Shown: positions 1 through 8,420, numbered from the stretch's first letter. The stretch is 31,380 nucleotides of DNA from a virus (IMGVR_UViG_3300037843_000557:1-31380), one strand, 5' to 3'. The notes: generated by a model from the sequence alone, not told the origin. Numbers and translations: made by a program.

Positions 1-1146
1 GTAGTCCACGCCCTGCGCGAAGTCTGCGCGGTTCGGTCCGAGACCGATCTCGATGATCGAGGCGACGTTCGAGCTTGGGAGCAGATCGAACGTGTTTTGC
101 CACGTGTTGTAGTAGTAAGTGAACGTCAAGGTCGAGCCGAAGGCGACGGGATTCGCCAGGGTGATCTGGCCGAGAGCGCCGTTGACCGCCGCGACCAGCG
201 CCGGGACGCCGTTGACCAGCGCGACGACGTTCGCTGGGCTGGTCGTGGTCACACCACCGTTGGTGCCGTCCACGATTGGGAAATTGTTGACCTGGAACAC
301 CGTGTTGCTTCCCGGCCCGGAGCCGCCTGAGAACGGCACTGCCGCCGACGTTGTCAATTGCGCGAGACCACCGCTGCCCGGCCCTGACTTCACCGTGAGG
401 TAACCGCCGTCCAGTGTCGGGATGCCAGCGGAGACGAGGCTCACGAGGTTCGCGAGCGTGCGCGTCCCGATGGAGTTCGAATTGATGTTGATCGTGATCG
501 CGTCGGTGCCCGCGCCGTTCACGGCCTGCGCGTCCGGCACTGCCACGCCGTTCACGAATTGGAGCGTCACGAGGTTTCCGGTCACACCGGGCTTCGTGAG
601 GCTAAGCACGACGTTACTGCCAGGGGGACTCATCTCGGGACCCACCTCCAGCGTCGCGTACTGCGGGACGTCCACGGTGTGGTTCTCGTTCGTCACGAGC
701 GTATCGCCGCGCTTGAAGGTGTAGGTGATCGTGAGGTCGGTGCCTGCTGGGATGATGTCTTGGGTGACGAATGCGCCGGTCGCGCCGTTCAGGCTGATAA
801 CCGTGACGGGAACGACGTTGCCGTTGGTGTAGACCGCCTGCACTTGGACGAGCGCCGGATTGTTGGTCACGACGCCCTTGCCCGTGCCGTCCGTGACAGG
901 GTAGAAGGTCGTGTTGAAGCTCTGCGTCAGGCCCGTGACTTGGTCGGAAATGTTCTCATTGACCGACTGGTCGTCCTGAACCGGGGAGGAGCCACGGAAC
1001 AGTTCGTAGTTGCTGACCGTGAAGAACTGCTGGCCTTCTCCGATGATGACCGGGATGCGGGCGGTGCCCGCCAGAGTCGCCGTGTTAGACACAAATATTT
1101 CTGTCGTGTAAACGCCGGGAGGTGCGTAGCTAGTGAAAAGTGCCAT
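1..1146 (-). CDS. Tail sheath protein, N-terminal part (truncated by window edge)
   Basis: The frame is open without a stop from the ATG at 1146 down to base 1 (382 codons), so the C-terminus lies outside the window. The protein begins MALFTSYAPPGVYTTEIF, which matches the PGVYxxE opening typical of contractile tail sheath proteins. It continues with beta-rich, Gly/Thr/Val/Asn-rich sequence (for example PVTVISLNGATGAFV) of the kind found in the surface insertion domains of large-phage sheaths. A ribosome site GAGGAAA lies just upstream of the ATG. In a virion the sheath polymerises around the tail tube and contracts to drive it into the cell. The assignment rests on the N-terminal motif and the structural neighbours. 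Another tail protein with the same opening (for example a baseplate-associated sheath-like protein) is possible, because the conserved C-terminal sheath domain is not visible. Confidence 0.75.
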   Translation of the reverse strand, partial: MALFTSYAPPGVYTTEIFVSNTATLAGTARIPVIIGEGQQFFTVSNYELFRGSSPVQDDQSVNENISDQVTGLTQSFNTTFYPVTDGTGKGVVTNNPALVQVQAVYTNGNVVPVTVISLNGATGAFVTQDIIPAGTDLTITYTFKRGDTLVTNENHTVDVPQYATLEVGPEMSPPGSNVVLSLTKPGVTGNLVTLQFVNGVAVPDAQAVNGAGTDAITININSNSIGTRTLANLVSLVSAGIPTLDGGYLTVKSGPGSGGLAQLTTSAAVPFSGGSGPGSNTVFQVNNFPIVDGTNGGVTTTSPANVVALVNGVPALVAAVNGALGQITLANPVAFGSTLTFTYYYNTWQNTFDLLPSSNVASIIEIGLGPNRADFAQGVDY

Positions 1147-1163
1147 AGTTTCCTCGTCAAAAG

Positions 1164-1190
1164 GGACTTCATCCAAGAAGACGAAAGTCC
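1164..1190 (-). terminator. Weak hairpin with short T run before the tail sheath gene
   Basis: On the minus strand a 6-bp stem GGACTT/AAGTCC with a loop of about 15 nt is followed by CTTTT. It lies between the zinc-ribbon gene and the sheath gene. It could be a leaky terminator or attenuator that raises sheath expression from a separate promoter. The stem is short and the T run has only four bases, so this is tentative. Confidence 0.25.
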
Positions 1191-1221
1191 AAAAATCTAG
1201 TCGTTCCCGAAGAAATAGGGG

Positions 1222-1578
1222 TTAGCCCTCTTTCGGCTCGGGGGTGCTAATGAACTCAAGCTTGCGGTCGTGCGGCTTGAACGCCTTGTCCGCGTCCGAC
1301 CACTCAAGCCCGGTCTTCCCGCTCTCGCGGCGAATCTTGTCGCGCTGCGCCTTCTTATCGAGGATGCGGCTCCAGCGCTTGTCCGCGTCCTTCCCGATGG
1401 CCACGTCCTGCGTAACATTGGTCATATTGCCAGTCATGACTCCCGGAGCGATCAGGATGACCTGTTCTGCCTCACCGCCGCAGCGAGCGCACTTAATGGA
1501 GTCTGGGCGGTTGCTTATTGAGCAGATGTGCTCGTGGACAACGGAGCACTTTTGACATTGGTAGTCATAGGCTGGCAT
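1222..1578 (-). CDS. FmdB-type zinc ribbon protein
   Basis: 118 residues. The start MPAYDYQC with Cys pairs C8/C11 and C30/C33 (CQKC and CARCGG) is the FmdB/CxxC zinc ribbon signature, MPxYDYxCxxC. Small proteins of this family are common in tailed phages, often beside virion genes, but their role is not established. The rest of the chain (residues 40-118) is charged and polar, with a basic stretch around KKAQRDKIRRE, and has no clear domain. The ATG at 1578 has an AGGAG ribosome site a few bases upstream. That site and the first 64 bases of the gene lie inside the 3' end of the upstream HNH endonuclease frame. It lies between the endonuclease and the tail sheath, so it was probably part of the structural operon before the endonuclease arrived. 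Confidence 0.8.
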   Translation of the reverse strand: MPAYDYQCQKCSVVHEHICSISNRPDSIKCARCGGEAEQVILIAPGVMTGNMTNVTQDVAIGKDADKRWSRILDKKAQRDKIRRESGKTGLEWSDADKAFKPHDRKLEFISTPEPKEG

Positions 1579-2135
1579 CGCTTGCTCTCCTGAAACTGCG
1601 AAATTTTCTCAATCAAGCTCAAGAACTCAACGACTGATTTGCTTCCTTTAAGTAGGTTGCAAGAGCCACAACATGGCACCACATTCTCCGGCGTATAGCC
1701 GATGCTGCTGTCTAAGCGGTCCAGCCCGTTGCAAACTAGCATTCTCTTTGCTCGCTTATGTCCTCCATCCAAGGCACGTGAAGACGGATGATTTCCACAA
1801 TAAAAGCAGTCTTTCTTCATCAGATCGACAACCTGATTTTCTGTTAAGGCCCAGAAAAGCCCCCTAGTTTTAGCGTTATACCTGTAATGGCGAATGTAGG
1901 AGCGTGAGGCAGCCAATTCTGGATCAAGTCGAGGAACACGCTTCAACTCTGGGTGATTGCCGCAAGTTTTTGTTCGCCCAATACGAAGATGCCTCCCGCG
2001 TACAGTTGTTTCGATCCCACATAACAAACACCGGCACTTCCAATATGCCGGGCGGGATTTGCTCAACGTTTTCCGCCGCACTTGTTCAATAACTACAAGA
2101 TGACCGAAGGTCTGTCCAATAAGACTGTGCAACAT
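1515..2135 (-). CDS. Free-standing HNH homing endonuclease
   Basis: 206 residues. The N-terminal part (residues 7-60) has the phage pattern GQTFGHLVVIE followed by YWKCRCLLCG and a TKTCGNH zinc site, probably a DNA-binding module. The HNH nuclease core spans about 110-165: C110/C113 (CFYCG), then NGLDRLDSSIGY, N151, and the closing CGSCN at 156-160. It would cut DNA at a site in endonuclease-free relatives and spread by repair. The gene is AT-rich (about 40% GC over 1801-1860 by hand count, against about 67% in the structural gene at 3661-3720). Its last 64 bases overlap the FmdB-type gene in another frame. It sits between two complete genes, so it is not inside an intron. Confidence 0.9.
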   Translation of the reverse strand: MLHSLIGQTFGHLVVIEQVRRKTLSKSRPAYWKCRCLLCGIETTVRGRHLRIGRTKTCGNHPELKRVPRLDPELAASRSYIRHYRYNAKTRGLFWALTENQVVDLMKKDCFYCGNHPSSRALDGGHKRAKRMLVCNGLDRLDSSIGYTPENVVPCCGSCNLLKGSKSVVEFLSLIEKISQFQESKRCQPMTTNVKSAPLSTSTSAQ

Positions 2136-2169
2136 ACCTATGGGTTCTAAAGTTCCTTAAAATGCAGCA

Positions 2170-4059
2170 CTAACGATAACTTGGAATAAAGATTTCAGAA
2201 CCAAAGGCTTTCATTCTTGGAGAAACTGTAAGCTTCCCCAAGAAATCGGTTTGCACCAAGGTCTCGCTAATCTCGAAGTGGGTCAGGCGCGTCACGAGCG
2301 GAATGTAGACCTTCCAGTCGGCTGCCGCGCTGACCGTCACGGTGTTGACGTAGCTGGGTGCGGTCGCGGAAGTATCCCTCGCCGTTCCCGCGAAGCTGCG
2401 GGTGACCTCGAAGATCGTGAGTCCGTCCGCCTCCGTGTTCTCGCGGGTCATGATGAGAAGCTCGCGTTTGACCATCTCCGCCAGGTCGGAGGACGTCTGG
2501 AGGTCGTTCGCCTTGATCTCAAGCGTGAACGACAGGTTCTCCTTGGAGCCGAACACCTCGTATGTCTCGCAGAGTCCTGGGCTTACGATGATCGCGCATT
2601 GGTCGCCCACCACCACGTTGTCGCCGATGGCAAGCCTCAGGCCTGACAGGATCGGGTTCTGTTGCCCATTAACTAGAATTGGCTGCCCGGCGCTGGTCTG
2701 GACGACGCCCTGAAGCTGCGATGGGTCGGCGTTCTGCACGTAGGTGGCTGTCAAGTTCTGCGTGATATTGCCCTGCTCGTCCACGCGGGCGTAGGTGATC
2801 GTGCTCGGGTCCACCTGCGTGAGGTTGTTGATCTCCCACTTCCTCGCCTTGGACTTCATCTGCCCGGAGTCGATGCGCACCTCCCAGCGGAGGAAGTCGC
2901 CCGGCTGGAGAAGCTGCGGGATGAGCAGGGAGCCGTCCGCCTGCGGGATCGGGTTCGTGAAAGAGCCAGCCGGGGTATTGACGAAGCATTGGCCGGGTGC
3001 GAGGGTCTCGCCCGGCGCAAGGTTGACCTGGAGGTAGTTCTCGGGCATGATCCCTACCGTGTTGTAGGGATTGACCTTAACCACCATGTTCGCCGTGATG
3101 GTCGAGCCTGCCGGGGTATACTGCGACAGCATGACCCACTGCGGACCTTGAAAAACGTAGTCGAGACCGGGGCGCAGGACGTAGCCGGACTGGTCGGTCA
3201 AAGTTACTGAAATATAAGGACTTGGGATATTGGCAAGCTGGGTGCCGGATACCGTGGTCTGGATGATAACGGCATTCTGCGGACGCTGGTACCAGAAATC
3301 CGTCAGGGGCGTCAGAGATTGCCCCGCAAGGGGCACCAGGACGCTGTAGGGCGTCCATACGGTCGGATTGGTGCCAGGGGTCGTCCCCGTGTTGTACGCG
3401 ACCGCGATGTACGCCGAGCCGCCGAAAACGACCTGGTCGCCGGGGACGTAGCTGAAGGTCGCGTTCCACGCCGGGAAGTTCAGTCCGGTGCTGTACGAGC
3501 AGGCAAGCTGCTGCGTCGGCGTCACGAGGTAGGCGAAGCCGCCCGTGGTCTGGTTGAACACGGTCGCCTCGACGGGGGTGCTTGTCGCGGAGTCGGAGAA
3601 AGCGACCGTGGTCACGTCGATGCCGGGGCGGAAGTTCACGACCGTGCCCGTCGCCTCTTTCAGCTTGCCCTCGACCCAGCGGTACTTGTGGACGGTCAGG
3701 CCGAGGTCGCGGGTCTTGTCGTCGAAGAAGTCCACGTTGAGGTAGTACACGCCGGGCGGAGGGTTCTGCTGCGCGGGATCGACCTCGCGGGTCCACTCGA
3801 CGAACTGCCCGTCCTTGTCGCCCACCTTGGCGAGGATGGCGCGGCCGATCTGCGTGCACATGAAATACGAAGGTGACAAACGCGTACCTGACGTCGTGAC
3901 GCTGGTCACGCTAATCCAAACATCGCCCCAGCGTATAATTGTATTCGCAGGGAACGTAACAGTGCCAAGTGTTTGCTTAAACCTTGGGTTTCTTTCAACA
4001 ATATCCCTAATCATTCTAATAAGATACGCAATTAAGTTTGCCCCGGTTAGGTCCACCAT
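2170..4059 (-). CDS. Virion structural protein with CBM-like module
   Basis: 629 residues, no signal peptide. The N-terminus is helical (LIAYLIRMIRDIVERNPRF) and is followed by long beta-rich sequence. Residues 198-237 (WNATFSYVPGDQVVFGGSAY, then TPGTNPTVW) match the carbohydrate-binding module 5/12 pattern, a small chitin/glycan-binding fold often carried by phage appendage proteins. The C-terminal third (about 500-629) has a conserved look (ELLIMTRENTEADGLTIFEV, RMKAFGSEIFIPSYR), but I cannot name the family. Its place near the tail sheath suggests a tail, neck or baseplate component. Both gene ends are much more AT-rich than the middle. The N-terminal 200 bases next to the GIY-YIG gene and the last 100 bases next to the HNH gene look like co-conversion tracts. 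Confidence 0.75.
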   Translation of the reverse strand: MVDLTGANLIAYLIRMIRDIVERNPRFKQTLGTVTFPANTIIRWGDVWISVTSVTTSGTRLSPSYFMCTQIGRAILAKVGDKDGQFVEWTREVDPAQQNPPPGVYYLNVDFFDDKTRDLGLTVHKYRWVEGKLKEATGTVVNFRPGIDVTTVAFSDSATSTPVEATVFNQTTGGFAYLVTPTQQLACSYSTGLNFPAWNATFSYVPGDQVVFGGSAYIAVAYNTGTTPGTNPTVWTPYSVLVPLAGQSLTPLTDFWYQRPQNAVIIQTTVSGTQLANIPSPYISVTLTDQSGYVLRPGLDYVFQGPQWVMLSQYTPAGSTITANMVVKVNPYNTVGIMPENYLQVNLAPGETLAPGQCFVNTPAGSFTNPIPQADGSLLIPQLLQPGDFLRWEVRIDSGQMKSKARKWEINNLTQVDPSTITYARVDEQGNITQNLTATYVQNADPSQLQGVVQTSAGQPILVNGQQNPILSGLRLAIGDNVVVGDQCAIIVSPGLCETYEVFGSKENLSFTLEIKANDLQTSSDLAEMVKRELLIMTRENTEADGLTIFEVTRSFAGTARDTSATAPSYVNTVTVSAAADWKVYIPLVTRLTHFEISETLVQTDFLGKLTVSPRMKAFGSEIFIPSYR

Positions 4060-4062
4060 GGT

Positions 4063-4773
4063 TTAAGCCCCCGTCCAACCACGGTGATGTGGTCGCCTGC
4101 CGTGAGATACGGCGCTCATGTGAAACCTGCTTAACCCGTATTTGTTACAAAAAGCCTTCATATTCGTGATTGTCACAGTGCTGCCCGAAGGGGATAGGAA
4201 TGTGGAAGTTTTAGAATTTGCGACTCCAATCTTTTGGCGTGTGGATTCAGCTAAATGCTTTCCGAAATTGTGGTGGTCAACGCCCCTCGCCCCCATTTTC
4301 AGCCGCGATTTCACGGTGTGGGATTTCCCAAAAAACGGATTTCCCTCTCCTTTGTTCATTTCAGAAAACTTGAGCTTAGCCTCTTCTGAATATTTATAGC
4401 CGTACATGGGGTGATTCATTCCTTGTCGCCCTGCGGCTATTTTTCTTTTTGTCTCCTCCGAATGCTTGTACCCGAGCAGTCCTTGCTCGCCGCCAAGTGT
4501 GAGGTTGTACCCGTTTTCTCTTAGGTTGGATTGGTGCAAGACAATGAAGAAAATTTCCATCGCCGAAAGCTCAGTATTGGTTTTAGCTTCGTATATCGTT
4601 TCGACCGTAAACGCTTCAACCCCATGCTTCCGTATCGCTGCTCCGAGGTACGGGCTGCCTTTTCCCAAATGCGCCGCAGAGAGATGCCTTCGCCATCGGG
4701 ACGCAGCAGTAAGCGTCGTTCTTCCGACGTATACTTTCCCGTTGACCAGATTTGTGATCTTGTAGACTTGCAT
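4063..4773 (-). CDS. Free-standing GIY-YIG homing endonuclease with NUMOD3 repeats
   Basis: 236 residues. The GIY-YIG nuclease domain covers residues 1-95: VYKITNLVNGKVYVGRT carries the paired Tyr motif, and an Arg-rich RWRRHL follows. Residues 100-185 contain several NUMOD3 DNA-binding repeats (GYKHSEETKRKI, GYKYSEEAKLKFSE, FGKHLAESTRQKI). Residues 195-236 look like a NUMOD1/IENR1 helix-turn-helix (VTITNMKAFCNKYGLSR). It separates two structural genes with only three bases before the next start codon. The gene and the adjoining 5' part of the 629-residue gene are AT-rich (about 35% GC over 3961-4020). A sequence CAGTAATAG stands 10 bases upstream of the start and resembles the motif seen before five other genes. 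Confidence 0.92.
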   Translation of the reverse strand: MQVYKITNLVNGKVYVGRTTLTAASRWRRHLSAAHLGKGSPYLGAAIRKHGVEAFTVETIYEAKTNTELSAMEIFFIVLHQSNLRENGYNLTLGGEQGLLGYKHSEETKRKIAAGRQGMNHPMYGYKYSEEAKLKFSEMNKGEGNPFFGKSHTVKSRLKMGARGVDHHNFGKHLAESTRQKIGVANSKTSTFLSPSGSTVTITNMKAFCNKYGLSRFHMSAVSHGRRPHHRGWTGA

Positions 4774-4820
4774 CCCGAAGCCCCTATTACTGCTTCAGGT
4801 AGGCAGTTTTGTGCAGGGCT

Positions 4821-5354
4821 TCACCAGCCGCCGGATACTCCATTGCCGCCGGTGCTGAAGCCGCCCTCGCCCTTGGAGACCTCGTCCGGGCGGCCGTAGT
4901 TCGTCGGGCCGTCCACGATCTTGACGGGCATCGCGCCGTAGTCCACGCCGGGAGCCGGGGCGGCGATGAAGACCTGCACAGGCTCGACCCACTGCTCGAT
5001 GGATCGGCGGATGTCGTTGAGGCTGACCTGCGCGTTGATGCGCGGGTACCAAACATTTTCAATATGCACGACTCCCTGCCAGGGGTAGTCGAGGATATTC
5101 CACTGGCTGCCGTCCCGCGCCTGGAACTTTGCGCCAGGGAGCATATACGCGAAGAACATCTCGTCGCCTTCCACCGGAGAGAGCGGGTTGGGAAGCTGCG
5201 TGTTGCCGGGGTTCGGCTTGAACTGCGCGAACGGGCTGCTGCGATAGTCGTCAGGGTCGCCGACCATCGCTTGAAGCTCGGGATTCCCGTTGGGGATGTC
5301 GGATTCGTCCAGAACACGTGCCGTTTTTGCCAGTTCCTTTGCGTCGAAAGCCAT
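4821..5354 (-). CDS. Probable virion structural protein, 177 residues
   Basis: The protein opens MAFDAKELAKTARVLDESDI and has conserved-looking internal sequence (EGDEMFFAYMLPGAKFQARD, WNILDYPWQGVVHIENVWYP), ending in a Gly/Ser-rich tail GGNGVSGGW. There is no signal peptide or membrane segment. I do not recognise the family. Strong GC preference at third codon positions and its place between structural genes support it over the overlapping 4787-5317 frame. An adaptor or connector role is only a guess. Confidence 0.7.
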   Translation of the reverse strand: MAFDAKELAKTARVLDESDIPNGNPELQAMVGDPDDYRSSPFAQFKPNPGNTQLPNPLSPVEGDEMFFAYMLPGAKFQARDGSQWNILDYPWQGVVHIENVWYPRINAQVSLNDIRRSIEQWVEPVQVFIAAPAPGVDYGAMPVKIVDGPTNYGRPDEVSKGEGGFSTGGNGVSGGW

Positions 5355-5390
5355 AGAGGTGCCTCTCTTTATGCTGCGGATAGTTGAATT

Positions 5391-6692
5391 TCACCGCCCC
5401 TTGCCCTGGAGCTTTCCAAATTCCACAGTCTTGCCGATGGGGATGTTCGGGTTCTCGAATTGCCTGCCGCCGAGGATGGCCGGGACGGTGCGCGGATCAA
5501 ACACGGGCTGCCCCGTGCCTGTGCCGTTCTTCGGGTCGGGTCTGACGACCGGGTTGTACAGCGTGGGCAGGCTGCCGTAGTTCTTGCGGATCATCGCCTG
5601 CGCCGACAGGTAGCGCGTGTCGCCGGGCGCGAGAAGCTCCACGGTGAAGTCCTGCTGGAGTATGATGCCCCTTGGCATCTTGTATACCACGTCGCTTATC
5701 ACCATGATGTCCCCGTTGGCGCGGAGGATCAGGTCGCCGTTCTGGACGATGGGCGTGCGCGTCATGTAGCTCCGGGAGGTCCTCGTCGTCTTGATGCCGC
5801 CCTCGTCGAGAATGCGGTTGATCGCGGAGTCCGGGGGGACGAACAGGAAGTCGTAGGGGCCGATGTAGCCGCCCACGAACCCGGTCTCGAAGCAGATGGG
5901 GCACCCGGTCTTGGGCTGCTCGCTTCCGAACACGCACCCGCAGCGCTCGCCGCGCCACATGCGGAAGAAGCACAGAGCGGGTTCCCCGGTCGTCTCGAAC
6001 AGGTACTCGTTGCGGCGCACCATCTCCTCGTAGACCCAATCTATTTTGTCGATCTCCTGCGTGTTCCTGACGTCGGTGCCCGGCGCTCCCGGCTTGTGAA
6101 GCTCGCCCTTCTCGCCCACGGGCACGACGGTGTAGTAGGTGCGGTTGAGGCTCGCGTAGATGTCAACGTAGTTCACGAGCTTGTTGTACACGACTTGCCA
6201 GACCTGCACGCCGTTATAGTCGGCGACGCTGACGTTCCCGGCGTTGACCAGCGCTGTGTCGGAGACCGCCCCGCCCTGCGCGAGGGTGTTGTCCACCAGC
6301 ATCGTGACGGTGCGGTCGAAGGCGTTGACCGACGTCGGGCGCAAGCTCACGCCGTCGCAGATGACGGTGACGTCATCCGGGCTGTTGGATACGGAGACAC
6401 GACCGCTCCTGACGGTCGTGTACGGCACCTCTTTGAGACGGATGACCCACTGCCCGACCTCGCCCTTCTCGATGAAGTCCTCGGGCGGCACGTCGTATGT
6501 CACCTGCTGAAGCGTGGTCATGTCGCGGTAGAAGTGCCCAGACCATGGGGATGCATTCAGCTTCACCCAGTTGGACGGGTAATCGAACGCCCGGTAGATG
6601 TTGTAGCCCTTGGTCGCGTCCTTGCTGTCGGCCCACCACAGGTCGTGCGAGCCGACCATGCCGGAGTCGATGAGTAGGAGATTGGTGACCAT
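5391..6692 (-). CDS. Virion structural protein with Fn3-like start and Cys-knuckle
   Basis: 433 residues. Residues 16-75 (KGYNIYRAFDYPSNWVKLN, then HFYRDMT) look like a fibronectin type III fold, sharing GYNIYR with the small Fn3-like genes at 27.5 kb. A zinc-knuckle-like cluster lies at C241, C251, C253, C264 and C267 (CGC and GCPICFETGFVGGY). The CPxCxGTGFVGGY type of motif recurs in tail or neck proteins of myoviruses. The C-terminal half is beta-rich and ends in a polar segment with VEFGKLQGKGR. It is probably a tail or neck component. The start at 6692 follows the GIY-YIG gene stop by 13 bases. No precise family name can be given from the sequence alone. Confidence 0.75.
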   Translation of the reverse strand: MVTNLLLIDSGMVGSHDLWWADSKDATKGYNIYRAFDYPSNWVKLNASPWSGHFYRDMTTLQQVTYDVPPEDFIEKGEVGQWVIRLKEVPYTTVRSGRVSVSNSPDDVTVICDGVSLRPTSVNAFDRTVTMLVDNTLAQGGAVSDTALVNAGNVSVADYNGVQVWQVVYNKLVNYVDIYASLNRTYYTVVPVGEKGELHKPGAPGTDVRNTQEIDKIDWVYEEMVRRNEYLFETTGEPALCFFRMWRGERCGCVFGSEQPKTGCPICFETGFVGGYIGPYDFLFVPPDSAINRILDEGGIKTTRTSRSYMTRTPIVQNGDLILRANGDIMVISDVVYKMPRGIILQQDFTVELLAPGDTRYLSAQAMIRKNYGSLPTLYNPVVRPDPKNGTGTGQPVFDPRTVPAILGGRQFENPNIPIGKTVEFGKLQGKGR

Positions 6693-6705
6693 TTGCTTTA
6701 CCTAA

Positions 6706-7425
6706 CTAAGAACCGCAAAGAGAACATTCTGGGTTCGTTTTTCCTCGGTTGACGTGCCATCGTGTGTGAATCGCCTTTGGAAGACTTTTGGCTGCAATGC
6801 GACCAGCCCGCTGTTTGTCTTCCCGTGACCCTGCCCTGCCCGCTCTGGCTTTGTCTTCCCGCGATGCTGCCCCGCCTATCTTTTTGAAATGGTCTGGGTC
6901 AACGGCGAGTTTCTGATTCTTCCACTCGTTGAACGCTTCTAAACGAACGGATTCATCCTGCTTGGCGCGGGCAGATTTTATTTTCTCTATCGTTTCAGAA
7001 GATGTGGCATGCCCCTTCATCTTAGCACTGAAATTTTCCTTGACTCCCGGTCGCTGCCACATAAGACGACTAGCGGCGGCGTTCTTTTTCTTAGCTTCTT
7101 CGGAATGGGGTCCCGTGAACCCCTCACCGCCACGGCAGATGTTGTAGCCTTTTTCATGGTTGCGAGAATCGAGAAAAGCGATACAGAACGTCTCAAGGCT
7201 ATTGAGCACTGCCTTGGGCATGTCGCCGTGAACCTCAGCGATAGGCTCAATGGAAAAGTTCTCCCGTCCGTGCTTTCGAATGGCGGCGAAAAGGCTAGAC
7301 CGTTCTTTGGGCTTGTGTTGCGCAGCCCAAAACTTCTTCTGCAAATACTGCACAAGGTTGTCGCCTTTGTGCTGACCAACATAAATCTTGCCGTTTACAG
7401 CGTTGGTGATGAGATAGACGTACAT
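6706..7425 (-). CDS. Free-standing GIY-YIG homing endonuclease
   Basis: 239 residues. The GIY-YIG domain covers about 1-100: MYVYLITNAVNGKIYVGQH with both Tyr motifs, the AIRKHGRENF segment, and the closing GYNICRGGEGFTG. The linker has a NUMOD3-like HSEEAKKKNAAASRL, then repeated basic segments (GGAASREDKARAGRAGSRED) that probably bind DNA. The C-terminus HTRWHVNRGKTNPECSLCGS is a recurrent end of phage homing endonucleases and may bind zinc with the Cys pair. Expression may use its own signal, since CAGTATTAG and a GGGAGG ribosome site lie just upstream. It separates the 433- and 310-residue structural genes, both of which appear complete. Confidence 0.92.
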   Translation of the reverse strand: MYVYLITNAVNGKIYVGQHKGDNLVQYLQKKFWAAQHKPKERSSLFAAIRKHGRENFSIEPIAEVHGDMPKAVLNSLETFCIAFLDSRNHEKGYNICRGGEGFTGPHSEEAKKKNAAASRLMWQRPGVKENFSAKMKGHATSSETIEKIKSARAKQDESVRLEAFNEWKNQKLAVDPDHFKKIGGAASREDKARAGRAGSREDKQRAGRIAAKSLPKAIHTRWHVNRGKTNPECSLCGS

Positions 7426-7443
7426 TTTCGAGCCTCCCTATAC

Positions 7444-7452
7444 CTAATACTG
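7444..7452 (-). promoter_or_regulatory. CAGTATTAG motif upstream of GIY-YIG gene
   Basis: Minus-strand CAGTATTAG, 18 bases before the start codon at 7425, in a short intergenic gap. The same core AGTATTA stands before four other genes in the window. It is a candidate phage promoter -10 element; this is inferred from recurrence and position only. Confidence 0.35.
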
Positions 7453-7473
7453 GGAAGTCGGATTTTTCACTCA

Positions 7474-8406
7474 TCATCCGAGAAGCCATCTTTGCTGTCT
7501 CAACCCCGCGCTGACCGGGCGGTTCGCCGTGACGAGCGGTGCCATCGTGTTGAACTGCTGGCTGTACGTCGCCGCTAGCGACTGGTACAGCGCCGACTTG
7601 TTGATGTCGAGCGACACGCCGTTGAGCGAGTAGCTGAACTCGTCGGCGGCCCACCTCGCCGACTCTCCCGACAGGCAGAGCGCCGCCGCCTCCAGCGCCG
7701 CGATGTTGCCCCAATCCGCCGGGATCGTGTCGAGCGTCCACGCGTAGTAGTTCATCGGGTTGTACACGTTCAGCATCGAGATCGAAATGGAGAGGTTCAC
7801 GAGGATCGTGGTGTCCAGCCAGATGAAGCCCACGCGGGTTGTGTAATTCGAGACGACCTTGCCCGGCGTCGGCGGGCGGAAGTGGTAATTTCTGTCCGGG
7901 TTCGTGTCCGACAGAAGCTCGCGCACGGCGCGAATCGCCTGCGCGTACATCGCGGGGGTCGTTCTCGCGCTGGCGATGGAAAGCTGCTTGCCGATGATCA
8001 TCGACGGGGCCTCGAACGCCGGGTCAGCCGGGTCCACGGTCTGAGTAACAAAATCCATGTGGACGTAGCTTTGCGGGCAGTTCCCGGCGAACTCCTGGAG
8101 TTGCCACACGATCTTGTAGACGCCCTTCCATGTCGTCGGGATGGTGAATTGCGCGTAGTAGGTGCCGACGCTGGCGCGTACCGGAGTCTGCTGCGGCGGT
8201 AAGGCTAGGGTAGCCCCTTCAGGCGGAAGCGGCGGTCCACCTTCCATGCTGAGCGGCTGGTGAAGGTCGTACTCGTATGCCACTGTCGGCTTCGTGGGGA
8301 CAAGATCGCGGAGCTTGTAAATGGTGTAATTGATCAGAACGGGATCGACCAGATTTCCGCTTGCATCACGGACGAGGATTGCCAGATCGGCAGTCCCAGT
8401 TTGCAT
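7474..8406 (-). CDS. Probable virion structural protein, 310 residues
   Basis: The N-terminal region (about 1-125) is beta-rich and reads like an immunoglobulin-type module: DLAILVRDASGNLVDPVLIN opens it, and PVRASVGTYYAQFTIPTTWK and VYKIVWQLQEF resemble the closing strands of phage and bacterial Ig-like domains. The C-terminal half is more helical (YAQAIRAVRELLSD, IAALEAAALCLSGESARWAA) and ends VSAGLRQQRWLLG. This arrangement resembles head-tail or neck connector proteins with an added Ig domain, but I cannot name the family. It is flanked on both sides by homing endonucleases (GIY-YIG downstream, HNH upstream). Confidence 0.7.
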   Translation of the reverse strand: MQTGTADLAILVRDASGNLVDPVLINYTIYKLRDLVPTKPTVAYEYDLHQPLSMEGGPPLPPEGATLALPPQQTPVRASVGTYYAQFTIPTTWKGVYKIVWQLQEFAGNCPQSYVHMDFVTQTVDPADPAFEAPSMIIGKQLSIASARTTPAMYAQAIRAVRELLSDTNPDRNYHFRPPTPGKVVSNYTTRVGFIWLDTTILVNLSISISMLNVYNPMNYYAWTLDTIPADWGNIAALEAAALCLSGESARWAADEFSYSLNGVSLDINKSALYQSLAATYSQQFNTMAPLVTANRPVSAGLRQQRWLLG

Positions 8407-8420
8407 GCCTTGTGTGAGAA

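Noticed and set aside
4787-5317. 176-residue minus-strand frame overlapping the 177-residue gene
   Set aside because: Ser/Thr/Arg-rich low-complexity sequence typical of a wrong frame; the 4821-5354 frame has natural composition and a normal start.
5460-6677. 405-residue plus-strand open frame
   Set aside because: It lies opposite the 433-residue structural gene, is full of Asp/Arg/Val/Ala/His as expected of an antisense shadow in GC-rich DNA, and shows no motif.
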